In this document: piece after piece, positions 25,879 through 34,569 of the stretch
Layout: every line of letters begins with the position of its first letter
How positions within the stretch are numbered: the first letter of the stretch is position 1
NCBI GenBank assembly: GCA_937958985.1
Contig: CALGLV010000009.1
Location: 62,001-126,000, forward strand
Direction of reading: 5' to 3'
Source: an uncultured Aquimarina sp.
GTDB lineage: Bacteria > Bacteroidota > Bacteroidia > Flavobacteriales > Flavobacteriaceae
DNA length: 64,000 bases
The notes under the pieces: model-generated
Told to the model about the DNA's origin: nothing
The model's database searches: none
Seen by the model: the letters and a program-made list of their open reading frames with translations, nothing else
Made by a program: the position numbers and the translations under genes

Positions 25879-25886
25879 TATATTTG
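25879..25886 (+). promoter_or_regulatory. Promoter -7 element of the metal regulator operon
   Basis: TATATTTG is a strong match to TAnnTTTG. It is 31 bases before the ATG and eight bases before the palindrome, so the transcription start should fall at or just before the palindrome. Confidence 0.6.
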
Positions 25887-25893
25887 TTTTATT

Positions 25894-25909
25894 TTTAAGT
25901 ATACTTAAA
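25894..25909. promoter_or_regulatory. Perfect 16-bp palindrome, likely autoregulatory operator of the DtxR/MntR-type gene
   Basis: TTTAAGTATACTTAAA is fully self-complementary and lies between the -7 element and the start codon. A repressor bound here would block initiation. DtxR/MntR proteins bind palindromes of this size near their own promoters, and the adjacent gene encodes one, so autoregulation by metal is the simplest reading. Confidence 0.65.
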
Positions 25910-25917
25910 TAATAGTT

Positions 25918-26577
25918 ATGTCAGTTGCAATTGAAAATTTTGTAAAAGCAATATATCAGTTTAGTAAGCATAGTGAATATGATACTAAACCGAGTACTGT
26001 GGCTAAGAAATTAGGTATTACTAGTGCAGGAGCTACTGATATGTCTAAAAAATTAGCGCTGAAAGGGCTGTTAGATTATGAGAAATACCAAGAGTTAAAA
26101 CTCACGCCTAAAGGAGAATTAATGGCCTTACGTGTAGTTCGTAAACATCGTATTTGGGAATCTTTTCTTTTTAAATTGTTAGATTTATCCCTTCATGAAA
26201 TTCATAGAGAAGCCGAGTTACTAGAGCATGAAACTTCCGATTTCTTAGCCGAAAAAATACATAAATATTTAGGTTACCCCGATTTTGATCCTCACGGAGA
26301 CCCTATACCCAATATTGAGGGGAAGTTTCCTGTAATAAAGGATTCTGTAGCCTTATCGAAAGCGGCAATAAACAAAACTTATAGAATATCCAGATTGCAA
26401 AGTGATGATAAAGAATTCTTTGATTTCTGCGCAGATCATAAACTTATAAATGGCGAGCTTATTTCGGTAGATAAACAATTTGAAAAAACCCAAATGACTC
26501 AAGTTAAAGTAAACGGTATAACCTTACTATTAAATTATAATTTTACTTCATTAATACAATTAATAGATGTTCAATAA
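25918..26577 (+). CDS. DtxR/MntR-family metal-dependent transcriptional repressor
   Basis: A 219-residue regulator. The N-terminal winged helix (about 1-70) reads TKPSTVAKKLGITSAGATDMSKKLALKGL, followed by the dimerisation/metal domain with HRIWESFLFKLLDLSLHEIHREAELLEHE and a C-terminal SH3-like domain (to LLNYNFTSLIQLIDVQ). The length and GxxDPHGDPIPN-like text (FDPHGDPIPN) fit the iron- or manganese-responsive group. Which metal it senses cannot be told. The end overlaps the TonB receptor start by 11 bases, and the operon continues to a metal ABC transporter, so it should control metal uptake. Confidence 0.92.
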   Translation: MSVAIENFVKAIYQFSKHSEYDTKPSTVAKKLGITSAGATDMSKKLALKGLLDYEKYQELKLTPKGELMALRVVRKHRIWESFLFKLLDLSLHEIHREAELLEHETSDFLAEKIHKYLGYPDFDPHGDPIPNIEGKFPVIKDSVALSKAAINKTYRISRLQSDDKEFFDFCADHKLINGELISVDKQFEKTQMTQVKVNGITLLLNYNFTSLIQLIDVQ

Positions 26578-28849
26578 ATTAAGTTTATTGTTAATTATCC
26601 TTTCGCAAGTAGTGTTAGGTCAAAATCAAGAAATTACAGGTAGTATAACATTAGAAAATGAGTTAGTCTTAGGAGCTGAAATAATAATTAAAGAACTCAA
26701 TAAAGCCACAACATCTAATGAAAATGGAAAGTTTATTTTAACAGATATCCCTAAGGGAACATATGTTATAGAAGTATCTTATATTGGAACAGAAACGGTT
26801 TTAAAAAAAATCATGCTGAATGATCAACCGATATCTATTTCAATAAAGCTTATTTCAAATAGTTCTTTAGATGAAGTTATAGTATCAGTACCAGGTTCTA
26901 AGCTTCAAAAAGATTTAGTAGTTAATGTAGAAAAGAAAAAGCTTTCAGAAATAAACAAAGAAACCTCCTCAACCTTAGCAGAAAGTATAGCAAACATTAA
27001 TGGAATATCTCAAAACAGTACGGGTAGCAGTATTGGTAAACCTGTAATTAGAGGATTAACAAGTAATAGGGTAGTAACTTTTGCACAGGGCACAAGAGTA
27101 GAAAACCAGCAATGGGGAGCCGAGCATGGTTTGGGAGTTAGTAGTAATGGTATTAAAAGTGTAGAAGTAATTAAGGGACCTGCCTCGTTACTTTATGGTT
27201 CTGATGCTATTGGGGGAGTGCTTTACTTTGTGGATGAAGACTTTACAAAACAAAAAATTAAAGGCGTTGTGGAGACAACATACTTTAATAATGCCGAAAA
27301 TATCCAAACTCGTGCAGGGGTAAAACTTGGTTTTGGTGATTTTAAAATAAATACTTTTTTAGGTCAAAATTCTGCAGGGGATTATAAAATTTCTAAGAAT
27401 GCTAATTTTAATGCAGACCGAGTATTTAATACTCGTTTTGACGAGCGTAATGCTAAAATTAGTTTAGGACTATTAAAGGAAAATTATCAAAGTAAATTAA
27501 CATATAGTTATTTAAATAACTTTTTTGGTATTCCAGTGCCCTCCGATAATCCAATTTTTACAGATGATTTAAATAGAAATTTAGATTTACTAGCTCCAAT
27601 TGACGGGCCTCTTCAAAATTTTGTATTACCATTTCAGGATGTTACTCAGCATATAATATCTTCTGAAAATAAGTTTAACATTAAAGAAAGTGATGCCTTA
27701 CTAACGTTAGGATATTCGATAAATGATAGGCAAGAGTTTAATGATGTAGAAACAACACCAGATTTACATTTGTATTTACAGGTATTTAATTATAATTTAA
27801 AAATATCGGACCTTATAAAGACCGATAAGTTTGATTTAACAGCAGGAGCACAAGGTTTATTTCAAGATACAGAAAACAGAGGTAATGTATTTTTAATTCC
27901 TGATGGCAAAAGTGCCGAGAATGGTTTGTACGGATTATTGAATTATAAAGTACACAGTAATCTTAGATTTCAGGCAGGGTTAAGGTTTGATAGTAAACGA
28001 TTGGAAGCTGAAGGTATTGTTATTGATGAAAACACAAGTTTTTCGGCTTTTGATGAAACTTATAATACTTTAAATTATTCAATAGGTGCAAAATATGATG
28101 TAAATGATTTTTCATTTAGATTTAATATAGCATCAGGCTATAGAGCTCCTAATGCTTCAGAATTATTATCCAATGGAGAGCATGGAGGTACTGGACAGAT
28201 AGAGCGGGGAGATCCAACTTTAGAGAGTGAATCTGCCACTCAATTTGATTTTGCGTTGAATTATAAAAATACAGAGGGACTAAATATTACTATAAATCCA
28301 TTTGTAAACATAATCGATAATTATATATTTCTTTCCCCTACAGGAGTGGTCGATCCTAATTTAAGATTACCAATTTTTGAATATTTACAAGAAAACGCTT
28401 TGTTGTTTGGGGGAGAACTTAACTTAAATTATGTGCCTAATTTTGCGCCCAAATTAATAGTGCAAACAGGTGCAGCATTAACTTATGGTAACGATAGTGA
28501 TGGTAATCCTTTGCCGTTTATTCCGCCAGTTAATTTCAATACTAAAATTTCATACAATATTAATTTAGGAAAACAACTAAAGTTGGATAGCCTTTATTTT
28601 CAGCAGCAAAACTTTATTGCGCAAAATAGGGTGGCAAATGGAGAGTTAAAAAATAATGACTATCATTTAGTTGATTTAGGTTTGAATGCATCCTATAAAA
28701 GCTTTAATTTTAGCGCTTCGGTTAAAAATGTGTTTGATATCGTTTACACCGATCATTTATCACGTTTGAAAACCTCTTTTGCAGAATCAAATATTGTAGT
28801 TCCCAATCCGGGAAGAGATATTGTTTTCAATTTAAATTATAATTTTTAA
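26567..28849 (+). CDS. TonB-dependent outer membrane receptor, probably for a metal
   Basis: A 760-residue outer membrane protein. A signal peptide (LSLLLIILSQVVLGQ) is followed by a carboxypeptidase-like regulatory domain (about 21-95, TGSITLENELVLGAEI), typical of Bacteroidota receptors, then the plug (about 115-220, GKPVIRGLTSNRVVTF and VEVIKGPASLLYGSDAIGG) and a 22-strand barrel ending in aromatic F. Its position inside a DtxR-controlled metal operon suggests import of a metal ion or chelate such as Zn, Mn or Fe. Translation starts within the regulator gene. Confidence 0.9.
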   Translation: MFNKLSLLLIILSQVVLGQNQEITGSITLENELVLGAEIIIKELNKATTSNENGKFILTDIPKGTYVIEVSYIGTETVLKKIMLNDQPISISIKLISNSSLDEVIVSVPGSKLQKDLVVNVEKKKLSEINKETSSTLAESIANINGISQNSTGSSIGKPVIRGLTSNRVVTFAQGTRVENQQWGAEHGLGVSSNGIKSVEVIKGPASLLYGSDAIGGVLYFVDEDFTKQKIKGVVETTYFNNAENIQTRAGVKLGFGDFKINTFLGQNSAGDYKISKNANFNADRVFNTRFDERNAKISLGLLKENYQSKLTYSYLNNFFGIPVPSDNPIFTDDLNRNLDLLAPIDGPLQNFVLPFQDVTQHIISSENKFNIKESDALLTLGYSINDRQEFNDVETTPDLHLYLQVFNYNLKISDLIKTDKFDLTAGAQGLFQDTENRGNVFLIPDGKSAENGLYGLLNYKVHSNLRFQAGLRFDSKRLEAEGIVIDENTSFSAFDETYNTLNYSIGAKYDVNDFSFRFNIASGYRAPNASELLSNGEHGGTGQIERGDPTLESESATQFDFALNYKNTEGLNITINPFVNIIDNYIFLSPTGVVDPNLRLPIFEYLQENALLFGGELNLNYVPNFAPKLIVQTGAALTYGNDSDGNPLPFIPPVNFNTKISYNINLGKQLKLDSLYFQQQNFIAQNRVANGELKNNDYHLVDLGLNASYKSFNFSASVKNVFDIVYTDHLSRLKTSFAESNIVVPNPGRDIVFNLNYNF

Positions 28850-28855
28850 AAATAA

Positions 28856-29323
28856 GTGAATAGTTTAAAATTCATAGCGCTTTTTTTGTGTTCCTATAGT
28901 TGTTTTGCGCAGCTTAATGAAACAACCTTTAAAGAAATTGATTCGGTACTTTTGAACAAACCAACAATTGTATTTTTAAATACGAAGTGGTGTAAAAGTT
29001 GTCTTTCTATGAAAAGGAAAACGTTTACAGATGAATTATTAATAAACGAATTGAACAGTAATTATTATTTTATTTCTTTTGATGCTGAATCAAAAGATTC
29101 AATTTCATTTAACAACACTATTTATAATTACAAACAACAAAGTAAAAGAAGGGGAATACACGAGTTGGCCGAATTTTTAGGGAAATACAAGCATAAAATA
29201 AGTTACCCTACTTTAGTATTTTTAAATACAAAGAAACAGGTGGTATTTAGGTCAACTTCAAAACTAAAATCAAAAGGGTTTCTAAATTTATTAAAAGAAT
29301 TAAAAGCACATGAAAAGATATAG
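28856..29323 (+). CDS. Exported thioredoxin-like protein
   Basis: A 155-residue protein beginning at GTG six bases after the receptor gene. It has a signal peptide (FIALFLCSYSCFAQ) and a thioredoxin fold with active site W45-CKSC (46-49) and a cis-proline block SYPTLVFLN. The active-site dipeptide KS differs from the usual GP or PH, so the redox role is uncertain; it may reduce cysteines or handle metal in the periplasm. It overlaps the next gene by 14 bases and is clearly part of the metal operon. Confidence 0.82.
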   Translation: MNSLKFIALFLCSYSCFAQLNETTFKEIDSVLLNKPTIVFLNTKWCKSCLSMKRKTFTDELLINELNSNYYFISFDAESKDSISFNNTIYNYKQQSKRRGIHELAEFLGKYKHKISYPTLVFLNTKKQVVFRSTSKLKSKGFLNLLKELKAHEKI

Positions 29324-30227
29324 ATTAATAGCAATAATATTGGTTTCACTTTTATTGAGTTGCAATCAAAAACAGCAAACTAATACAGGTAAATTAAATG
29401 TGGTAACCACCACAACTATGATTACCGATATGATTACCGCTATTGGTGGGGAGCATATTAATGTAGTGGGTTTAATGGGCAGTGGAGTAGATCCGCATTT
29501 ATATAAAGCCAGTGAAGGCGATGTATCTAAATTATCTAGAGCTGATGTTATTTTTTATAACGGTTTACATTTGGAGGGAAAATTAGAAGATATTTTCGAG
29601 AAAATGAAACACAGTAATAAGGAAACGGTAGCTTTATCGAACTCACTTTCAAAAGATAAATTAATAGCTTCCGAAAACTTTGCTTCTAATTATGACCCTC
29701 ATATTTGGTTTCAAATTGATTATTGGATTGAATGTGCCAAATATGCGACTAAAGAGTTAAGTAGAATTGATACTAAGAATAAGATGAACTACGAAGTTAA
29801 CTCTAAAAGCTATGTAGAAAAATTACAACTATTGAAGCAAGATAATATTGCTCTAGTAAAAAAACTTCCTAAAGAAAAGCGGGTTTTAATTACTGCTCAC
29901 GATGCTTTTAATTATTTTGGTAAGGCATATGGTTTTGAAGTAGTTGGTTTGCAAGGCCTGTCAACAGCAACTGAAGCAGGAGTGCAAGACGTTCAAAATT
30001 TGGCTAACTTTATAATTCAAAAAAATGTAAAAGCTATATTTGTTGAAAGTTCAGTTCCTAAACGAACAATAGAAGCCTTACAAGCTTCTGTGAAAGCAAA
30101 AAACCATAATGTAGAAATAGGAGGAGAGCTATTCTCTGATGCTTTAGGAAGTGCAGGTACAGCTGAAGCTAGTTATATAGGTATGTACAAGCATAATATC
30201 TCAACAATTGTTAATGCATTAAAGTAA
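29310..30227 (+). CDS. Metal ABC transporter substrate-binding lipoprotein (Zn/Mn cluster A-I)
   Basis: A 305-residue lipoprotein (signal with Cys18, LVSLLLSC). The family text is clear: [47 protein letters not shown] and [24 protein letters not shown], which carry the metal-binding histidines and aspartate/glutamate of the ZnuA/MntC group. There is no His-rich loop, which is more like manganese or iron binders than high-affinity zinc binders. It overlaps the ATPase start by one base (TAATG). Confidence 0.9.
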   Translation: MKRYRLIAIILVSLLLSCNQKQQTNTGKLNVVTTTTMITDMITAIGGEHINVVGLMGSGVDPHLYKASEGDVSKLSRADVIFYNGLHLEGKLEDIFEKMKHSNKETVALSNSLSKDKLIASENFASNYDPHIWFQIDYWIECAKYATKELSRIDTKNKMNYEVNSKSYVEKLQLLKQDNIALVKKLPKEKRVLITAHDAFNYFGKAYGFEVVGLQGLSTATEAGVQDVQNLANFIIQKNVKAIFVESSVPKRTIEALQASVKAKNHNVEIGGELFSDALGSAGTAEASYIGMYKHNISTIVNALK

Positions 30228-30967
30228 TGGATGAAGAAAAATTTGCCGTTAAAATAGATGACCTTACGGTTGCCTACAATTACAAACCGGTACTTTGGGA
30301 TATTGATTTAGCGATCCCAGAAGGTGTGTTAATGGCGATTGTTGGCCCTAATGGTGCAGGAAAATCAACCCTAATAAAATCTATTTTAGGAATAATAAAA
30401 CCCATTGCAGGTAAGGTTAGTATATTTGGTAAGCCTTATGAAAAACAACGTTCTTTAGTGGCTTATGTTCCTCAAAAAGGTTCGGTAGATTGGGATTTTC
30501 CTACTACAGCATTAGATGTAGTTTTAATGGGAACTTATGGTAGTTTAGGTTGGGTTAAAAGGCCAGGACAAACTCAAAAAAAGCAAGCACTTGAAGCTTT
30601 AGAAAAAGTTGGAATGCTTCCTTTTAAAAGCAGGCAAATAAGTCAATTATCGGGAGGGCAACAACAGCGCGTTTTTTTAGCACGAGCTTTGGTGCAAAAT
30701 GCTGCTATATATTTTATGGATGAACCTTTTCAAGGGGTTGATGCCACTACTGAAATAGCGATTATAAATTTACTTAAAGAACTTCGTAAGCAAGGTAAAA
30801 CCGTTATTGTAGTCCATCACGATCTTCAAACAGTACCCGAATATTTTGATTGGGTAACTTTTTTGAATGTAAAAAAAATAGCCACAGGTCCAGTTAAAGA
30901 TATTTTTAATGATGATAATTTAACTAAAACCTACGGTATTAATTATAAAGTAAGTATTCAAAAATAA
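30227..30967 (+). CDS. Metal ABC transporter ATP-binding protein
   Basis: A 246-residue ABC ATPase. Walker A is GPNGAGKS (about 40-47), the signature is LSGGQQQRV, Walker B is AIYFMDEPF, and the switch histidine is in VVHHDL. It belongs to the Mn/Zn/Fe uptake group (ZnuC/MntB-like), confirmed by the coupled binding protein. The gene ends the operon; a hairpin follows within four bases and no permease gene is present, although such systems need one. Confidence 0.93.
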   Translation: MDEEKFAVKIDDLTVAYNYKPVLWDIDLAIPEGVLMAIVGPNGAGKSTLIKSILGIIKPIAGKVSIFGKPYEKQRSLVAYVPQKGSVDWDFPTTALDVVLMGTYGSLGWVKRPGQTQKKQALEALEKVGMLPFKSRQISQLSGGQQQRVFLARALVQNAAIYFMDEPFQGVDATTEIAIINLLKELRKQGKTVIVVHHDLQTVPEYFDWVTFLNVKKIATGPVKDIFNDDNLTKTYGINYKVSIQK

Positions 30968-30970
30968 GAG

Positions 30971-30991
30971 GAAATAGGTGTTTCCTATTTC
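30971..30991 (+). terminator. Short hairpin at the convergent end of the metal operon
   Basis: GAAATAGG and CCTATTTC enclose the loop TGTTT. The right arm includes the stop codon of the opposing gene. The following TTCTTATTT is a weak T-run, so termination may be partial. Confidence 0.5.
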
Positions 30992-31572
30992 TTCTTATTT
31001 AATTCGTCTTGTAGTTTACGCATCACTTTTTGTTCGCGCTCTAAAGCTCTTCTTCTGTGGTCTTCAAATTCAACTTCTAAATCTTTTAAATTACTTTGTG
31101 CTTCTTTAGTAATTGCGTTACTGCTATTAAATTTAAAAATAAAAAATCCAAGAAGACTTAATAGTAAAGCAACAATAACCCAAAATATAGTTGAAAATGA
31201 TTTTTTGGTGGTATTGATGCCTAAAAATGGCATTGAGTCTTTTTCGTCAGTAATCGAAACTAATTCTTCGTTTACTTGTTGTAATTTTTTCTCGCTTTTT
31301 TGGATTACTAACTGTTGTTCTGTTATTTTTAATTCAGCTTTCTTTAATTCGTCTTCAACATTTTTTAAAGAATCTAAAGTTTGTTTTTTAAGTTTAGTAA
31401 ACCATTCTTGTTTTACTACTTTATACTGAGTGTAATTACCCGATTTCCCATAAATAAACTCAAACTGTGCTTTAATACTTTTAGGAGTATCGATTGTTTG
31501 CTCTGTTGATTCTTGCGAATAACCAGTTAAAAAAGAAAAGGAAATTATAGCTAATACTAGTAATTGCTTCAT
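30985..31572 (-). CDS. Exported coiled-coil membrane protein of unknown function
   Basis: A 195-residue protein with a signal peptide (LVLAIISFSFLTGYSQ), a long coiled coil (about 57-115, rich in Lys/Glu/Leu), a membrane helix (about 127-147, FWVIVALLLSLLGFFIF) and a charged coiled tail ending in KKK. Similar flavobacterial proteins are sometimes labelled tRNA (guanine-N1)-methyltransferase, which nothing here supports. It converges on the metal operon and shares a direction with the DegP-type gene 110 bases upstream, from which a terminator separates it. Confidence 0.75.
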   Translation of the reverse strand: MKQLLVLAIISFSFLTGYSQESTEQTIDTPKSIKAQFEFIYGKSGNYTQYKVVKQEWFTKLKKQTLDSLKNVEDELKKAELKITEQQLVIQKSEKKLQQVNEELVSITDEKDSMPFLGINTTKKSFSTIFWVIVALLLSLLGFFIFKFNSSNAITKEAQSNLKDLEVEFEDHRRRALEREQKVMRKLQDELNKKK

Positions 31573-31635
31573 AGTAATGTTTTGTTTCTATTTTGTAACG
31601 TAATAAAACTTTTTTTATTTTTTAAAATCAAAAAA

Positions 31636-31655
31636 GCCACCTTAGATAAGGTGGC
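31636..31655 (-). terminator. Intrinsic terminator of the DegP-type gene
   Basis: GCCACCTT and AAGGTGGC pair around AGAT. On the minus strand the stem is followed by TTTTTTGATTTT. Confidence 0.88.
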
Positions 31656-31682
31656 AAATATATGAACTAAGATCGAGTTTTA

Positions 31683-33125
31683 TTAGTCGAATACAAAGTG
31701 TTTTTTCTCCCCATATTTATCCAAAAGGCTAATCATTATACTTTCACTGTCAGATTTATTCTTTATAATATTACGTACATCATCAATACTAGTTACTTTT
31801 TTTTCGTCAATTTCTGTAATAATAATCCCTTCTAAATTATATTGCTTCATTCTAGGAGTCAAAGCTTTGCTAATTACTACACCATATTTTGTGTTTGACC
31901 GAGCTAATTCTTCTTCCGTAGCATTACTAATTTCTACACCAACTTCTTTTAATTGATAGCGATCATCTAAAGTTAGTGTAACCGGTATTTTTAAAATTTC
32001 GTTATTTCTTGAAACCTGTATATTTAACGTTTCGTTAGGACGCTTACTGTTTAAATACCCCACTAAGTCTGTGAATTTTTTAATCGCCTTAGCATCAATT
32101 TTTGTAATAATATCGCCTTGTTTTAAATCACTTTTAGAAGCTCCACTACCTTTTACAATGGCATCGATATAAACACCTTGTTTAAAATCAATATCTAATT
32201 CTTTAGCAGCTTTCTGTGTTAAGGTACCTCCTTTGATACCTAAAATTGCTTTTTGCACGCCACCATATTCTAAAATATCTTCTACTATTTTTTTAGCATT
32301 ATTAGAAGGTACCGCAAAAGCGTAGCCCACATAACTACCCGTTTGTGAGGTAATGGCAGTATTAATACCGATTAATTCTCCTTGAGTATTAACCAAAGCA
32401 CCACCGCTATTACCAGGGTTTATAGCAGCATCGGTTTGTATAAAAGATTGAAAATTACTGTCATACTCGTTCAAATCACGAGACTTTGCACTTATGATAC
32501 CCGCAGTTACTGTTGAAGTAAGGTTGAATGGATTACCTACAGCAAGAACCCACTCACCAACTTTGGAGTTGTCGGAGTCTCCAAAAGGCAAGTAATCAAA
32601 AGATTCTTCGTTTGATTTAATTTTTAATAATGCGATATCTGCAGACTCATCCGTACCTACAACCTCTGCTGCATACGACTTATTGTTATTCAACGTCACA
32701 CTAATTTCACTAGCACCTTTTATTACATGGTTATTGGTAACGATATAACCATCACCTGTTATAATCACTCCCGAACCAGCTCCTTGCAGTTGTTTTCTTT
32801 CAGCACCTCCATTTCGTAAATACTCCATCATATTTCGAGGTTGACGCGAAATGGCAACATTTTTAACATGCACAACCGCGTTTACTGTTTTTTCTGCAGC
32901 TACTGTAAAATCGGTATTAATACCAGGTAATATTGCTTTATTAGAAGCTTGGTATATGTTAGCGTTTTCTTGTTTAGCATTAATTTCTTCTAATGAAGGA
33001 ATGGTACTAACAATTTCAGTATTTTTTTTCTCTGTATTTTCAGAAGTTAAAAAATACTTTTGAATTCCGATAGCGGTAACACCACCTAAAATTCCAATGA
33101 TGAGAAATGATGCTATTTTTTTCAT
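31683..33125 (-). CDS. degP: DegP/HtrA-family periplasmic serine protease
   Basis: A 480-residue protease/chaperone. An N-terminal hydrophobic segment (about 4-22) serves as signal or anchor. The trypsin-like domain has the triad H133 (VTNNHVI), D163 (SADIALLKI) and S240 (NPGNSGGALV). Two PDZ domains follow (about 290-375 and 390-475), the first with LGIKGGTL and GDIITKIDAK. It should degrade misfolded periplasmic proteins. It is divergent from dapF across 137 bases. No sigma-E-type promoter was recognised. Confidence 0.94.
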   Translation of the reverse strand: MKKIASFLIIGILGGVTAIGIQKYFLTSENTEKKNTEIVSTIPSLEEINAKQENANIYQASNKAILPGINTDFTVAAEKTVNAVVHVKNVAISRQPRNMMEYLRNGGAERKQLQGAGSGVIITGDGYIVTNNHVIKGASEISVTLNNNKSYAAEVVGTDESADIALLKIKSNEESFDYLPFGDSDNSKVGEWVLAVGNPFNLTSTVTAGIISAKSRDLNEYDSNFQSFIQTDAAINPGNSGGALVNTQGELIGINTAITSQTGSYVGYAFAVPSNNAKKIVEDILEYGGVQKAILGIKGGTLTQKAAKELDIDFKQGVYIDAIVKGSGASKSDLKQGDIITKIDAKAIKKFTDLVGYLNSKRPNETLNIQVSRNNEILKIPVTLTLDDRYQLKEVGVEISNATEEELARSNTKYGVVISKALTPRMKQYNLEGIIITEIDEKKVTSIDDVRNIIKNKSDSESIMISLLDKYGEKKHFVFD

Positions 33126-33235
33126 AAAATAAACTTTTTTACACTATTAATAAACGCTTAAATATTAAAGGTATTACACTTTTTAAATCCACTCTAAAAA
33201 ACCAAATAGTTTAACTTCTTTTTAAAGGTATTTAG

Positions 33236-33243
33236 TAACTTTG
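33236..33243 (+). promoter_or_regulatory. Promoter -7 element of dapF
   Basis: TAACTTTG matches TAnnTTTG and lies 19 bases before the dapF ATG. The expected -33 TTTG is not obvious. Confidence 0.5.
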
Positions 33244-33262
33244 TGAGTCAAAATTCAAATTA

Positions 33263-34048
33263 ATGATTATCCATTTCTACAAATACCAAGGCACAGGCAA
33301 TGATTTCGTAATTATTGACAATCGTGATGGAATATTAGACAAAAATAATACCAAACTTATAGCACATTTATGTGATCGTAAATTTGGTATTGGAGCAGAC
33401 GGGTGTATGTTTTTAGAAAACCCAACGGTAGAAGGGGATGATTTTACGATGGTATATTTTAATGCTGATGGAAACGAAAGTACCATGTGCGGAAACGGAG
33501 GACGTTGTTTAGTGGCTTTTGCTAAGCAAATTGGTGTGGTAGATACACATGCCAAATTTTCAGCCATTGATGGTCCGCATGATGCCACTATTTCAGGAGA
33601 TTCTATAAAATTAGGAATGCAAAATATTTCTGAAATTGAAACCAATTCTAATAATTGGTGGTTAGACACAGGTTCACCGCACCATGTAGAAGAGGTGGTT
33701 GATATTCAAAATTTTGATGTGTTTTCTGTAGGAAGAAAAATAAGAAATGGAGCTCCCTATTTTGAAGCAGGTACCAATGTGAATTTTGTAGAACAATTGT
33801 CTCCTAATTCTTTTAGCGTACGTACTTATGAACGGGGGGTAGAAGATGAAACATTATCCTGTGGTACAGGAGTTACTGCGGTGGCTATCGCGATGCATTC
33901 AGCAGGAAAAACACATTCTGAAAATATAGCTATTAAAGCACAAGGAGGAGATTTAACGATTAGTTTTAAAAAGGTAGGTAATGGATACGAAAATGTTTAC
34001 TTAGAAGGACCTGCTAAATTAGTGTTTAAAGGAGAGATTGAATGGTAA
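33263..34048 (+). CDS. dapF: Diaminopimelate epimerase
   Basis: A 261-residue enzyme converting LL- to meso-diaminopimelate for peptidoglycan and lysine synthesis. The two catalytic cysteines are C76 in NESTMCGNGGRC and C200 in LSCGTGVTAVA. The start FYKYQGTGNDFVIIDN is the family hallmark. The length is normal. The gene overlaps the acetyltransferase by seven bases and leads to mltG, so the operon is about the cell wall. Confidence 0.96.
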   Translation: MIIHFYKYQGTGNDFVIIDNRDGILDKNNTKLIAHLCDRKFGIGADGCMFLENPTVEGDDFTMVYFNADGNESTMCGNGGRCLVAFAKQIGVVDTHAKFSAIDGPHDATISGDSIKLGMQNISEIETNSNNWWLDTGSPHHVEEVVDIQNFDVFSVGRKIRNGAPYFEAGTNVNFVEQLSPNSFSVRTYERGVEDETLSCGTGVTAVAIAMHSAGKTHSENIAIKAQGGDLTISFKKVGNGYENVYLEGPAKLVFKGEIEW

Positions 34049-34569
34049 CGTTAAAAGGAGCTCAGGTATATTTAAGGGCATTAGAGCCCGAAGATTTAGA
34101 GTTTATATATAAGGTAGAAAACGACGAGCGTGTTTGGGAGGTTAGTAACACTCAAACCCCTTATTCACGGTTTCTGATAAAACAATATTTAGAAAATGCT
34201 CATTTGGATATTTATGAAGCCAAACAGCTCAGGTTAGTTATTAGTAATTACAAAGATGAAGTAGTTGGACTTATAGATTTGTTTGATTTTAATCCTACGC
34301 ATAGAAGAGTTGGTGTTGGAATTTTAATTTTAGATAAAGAACAGCGAGGTAAAGGATATGGATCTGAAGCTTTAAAATTAGTAATAAAGTACGGTCAAAC
34401 TCATTTACATCTTCATCAACTTTATGCTTCTATAACGGAGGAAAATAAAAAGAGTATAGATTTGTTTACCAAAGCAGGTTTTAAATATATAGGACAACGT
34501 AAAGATTGGACTATTGTAAACGGAAAATTTAAAAACGAAAACTTATATCAGCATTTATATGTACATTAA
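34042..34569 (+). CDS. GNAT family N-acetyltransferase (RimJ/RimL-like)
   Basis: A 175-residue GNAT enzyme. The acetyl-CoA loop is seen in ILDKEQRGKGYGSEAL (QxxGxG/A type), after VGLIDLFDFNPTHRRVGVGI, and the C-terminal end YASITEENKKSIDLFTKAGFKYIGQRKDW fits the RimJ/RimL branch. The acceptor may be a protein N-terminus or an amino compound and is not known. It is coupled by overlaps to dapF on one side and mltG (11 bases) on the other. Confidence 0.9.
   Translation: MVTLKGAQVYLRALEPEDLEFIYKVENDERVWEVSNTQTPYSRFLIKQYLENAHLDIYEAKQLRLVISNYKDEVVGLIDLFDFNPTHRRVGVGILILDKEQRGKGYGSEALKLVIKYGQTHLHLHQLYASITEENKKSIDLFTKAGFKYIGQRKDWTIVNGKFKNENLYQHLYVH

Noticed and set aside
30985-31572. tRNA (guanine-N1)-methyltransferase label for the coiled-coil protein
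   Set aside because: The protein is a signal peptide, coiled coil and membrane helix with no SAM-binding fold; the label appears to be a propagated error.
33277-33669. 130-codon open frame opposite dapF
   Set aside because: It is fully covered by dapF, whose protein is beyond doubt, and has no recognisable features.
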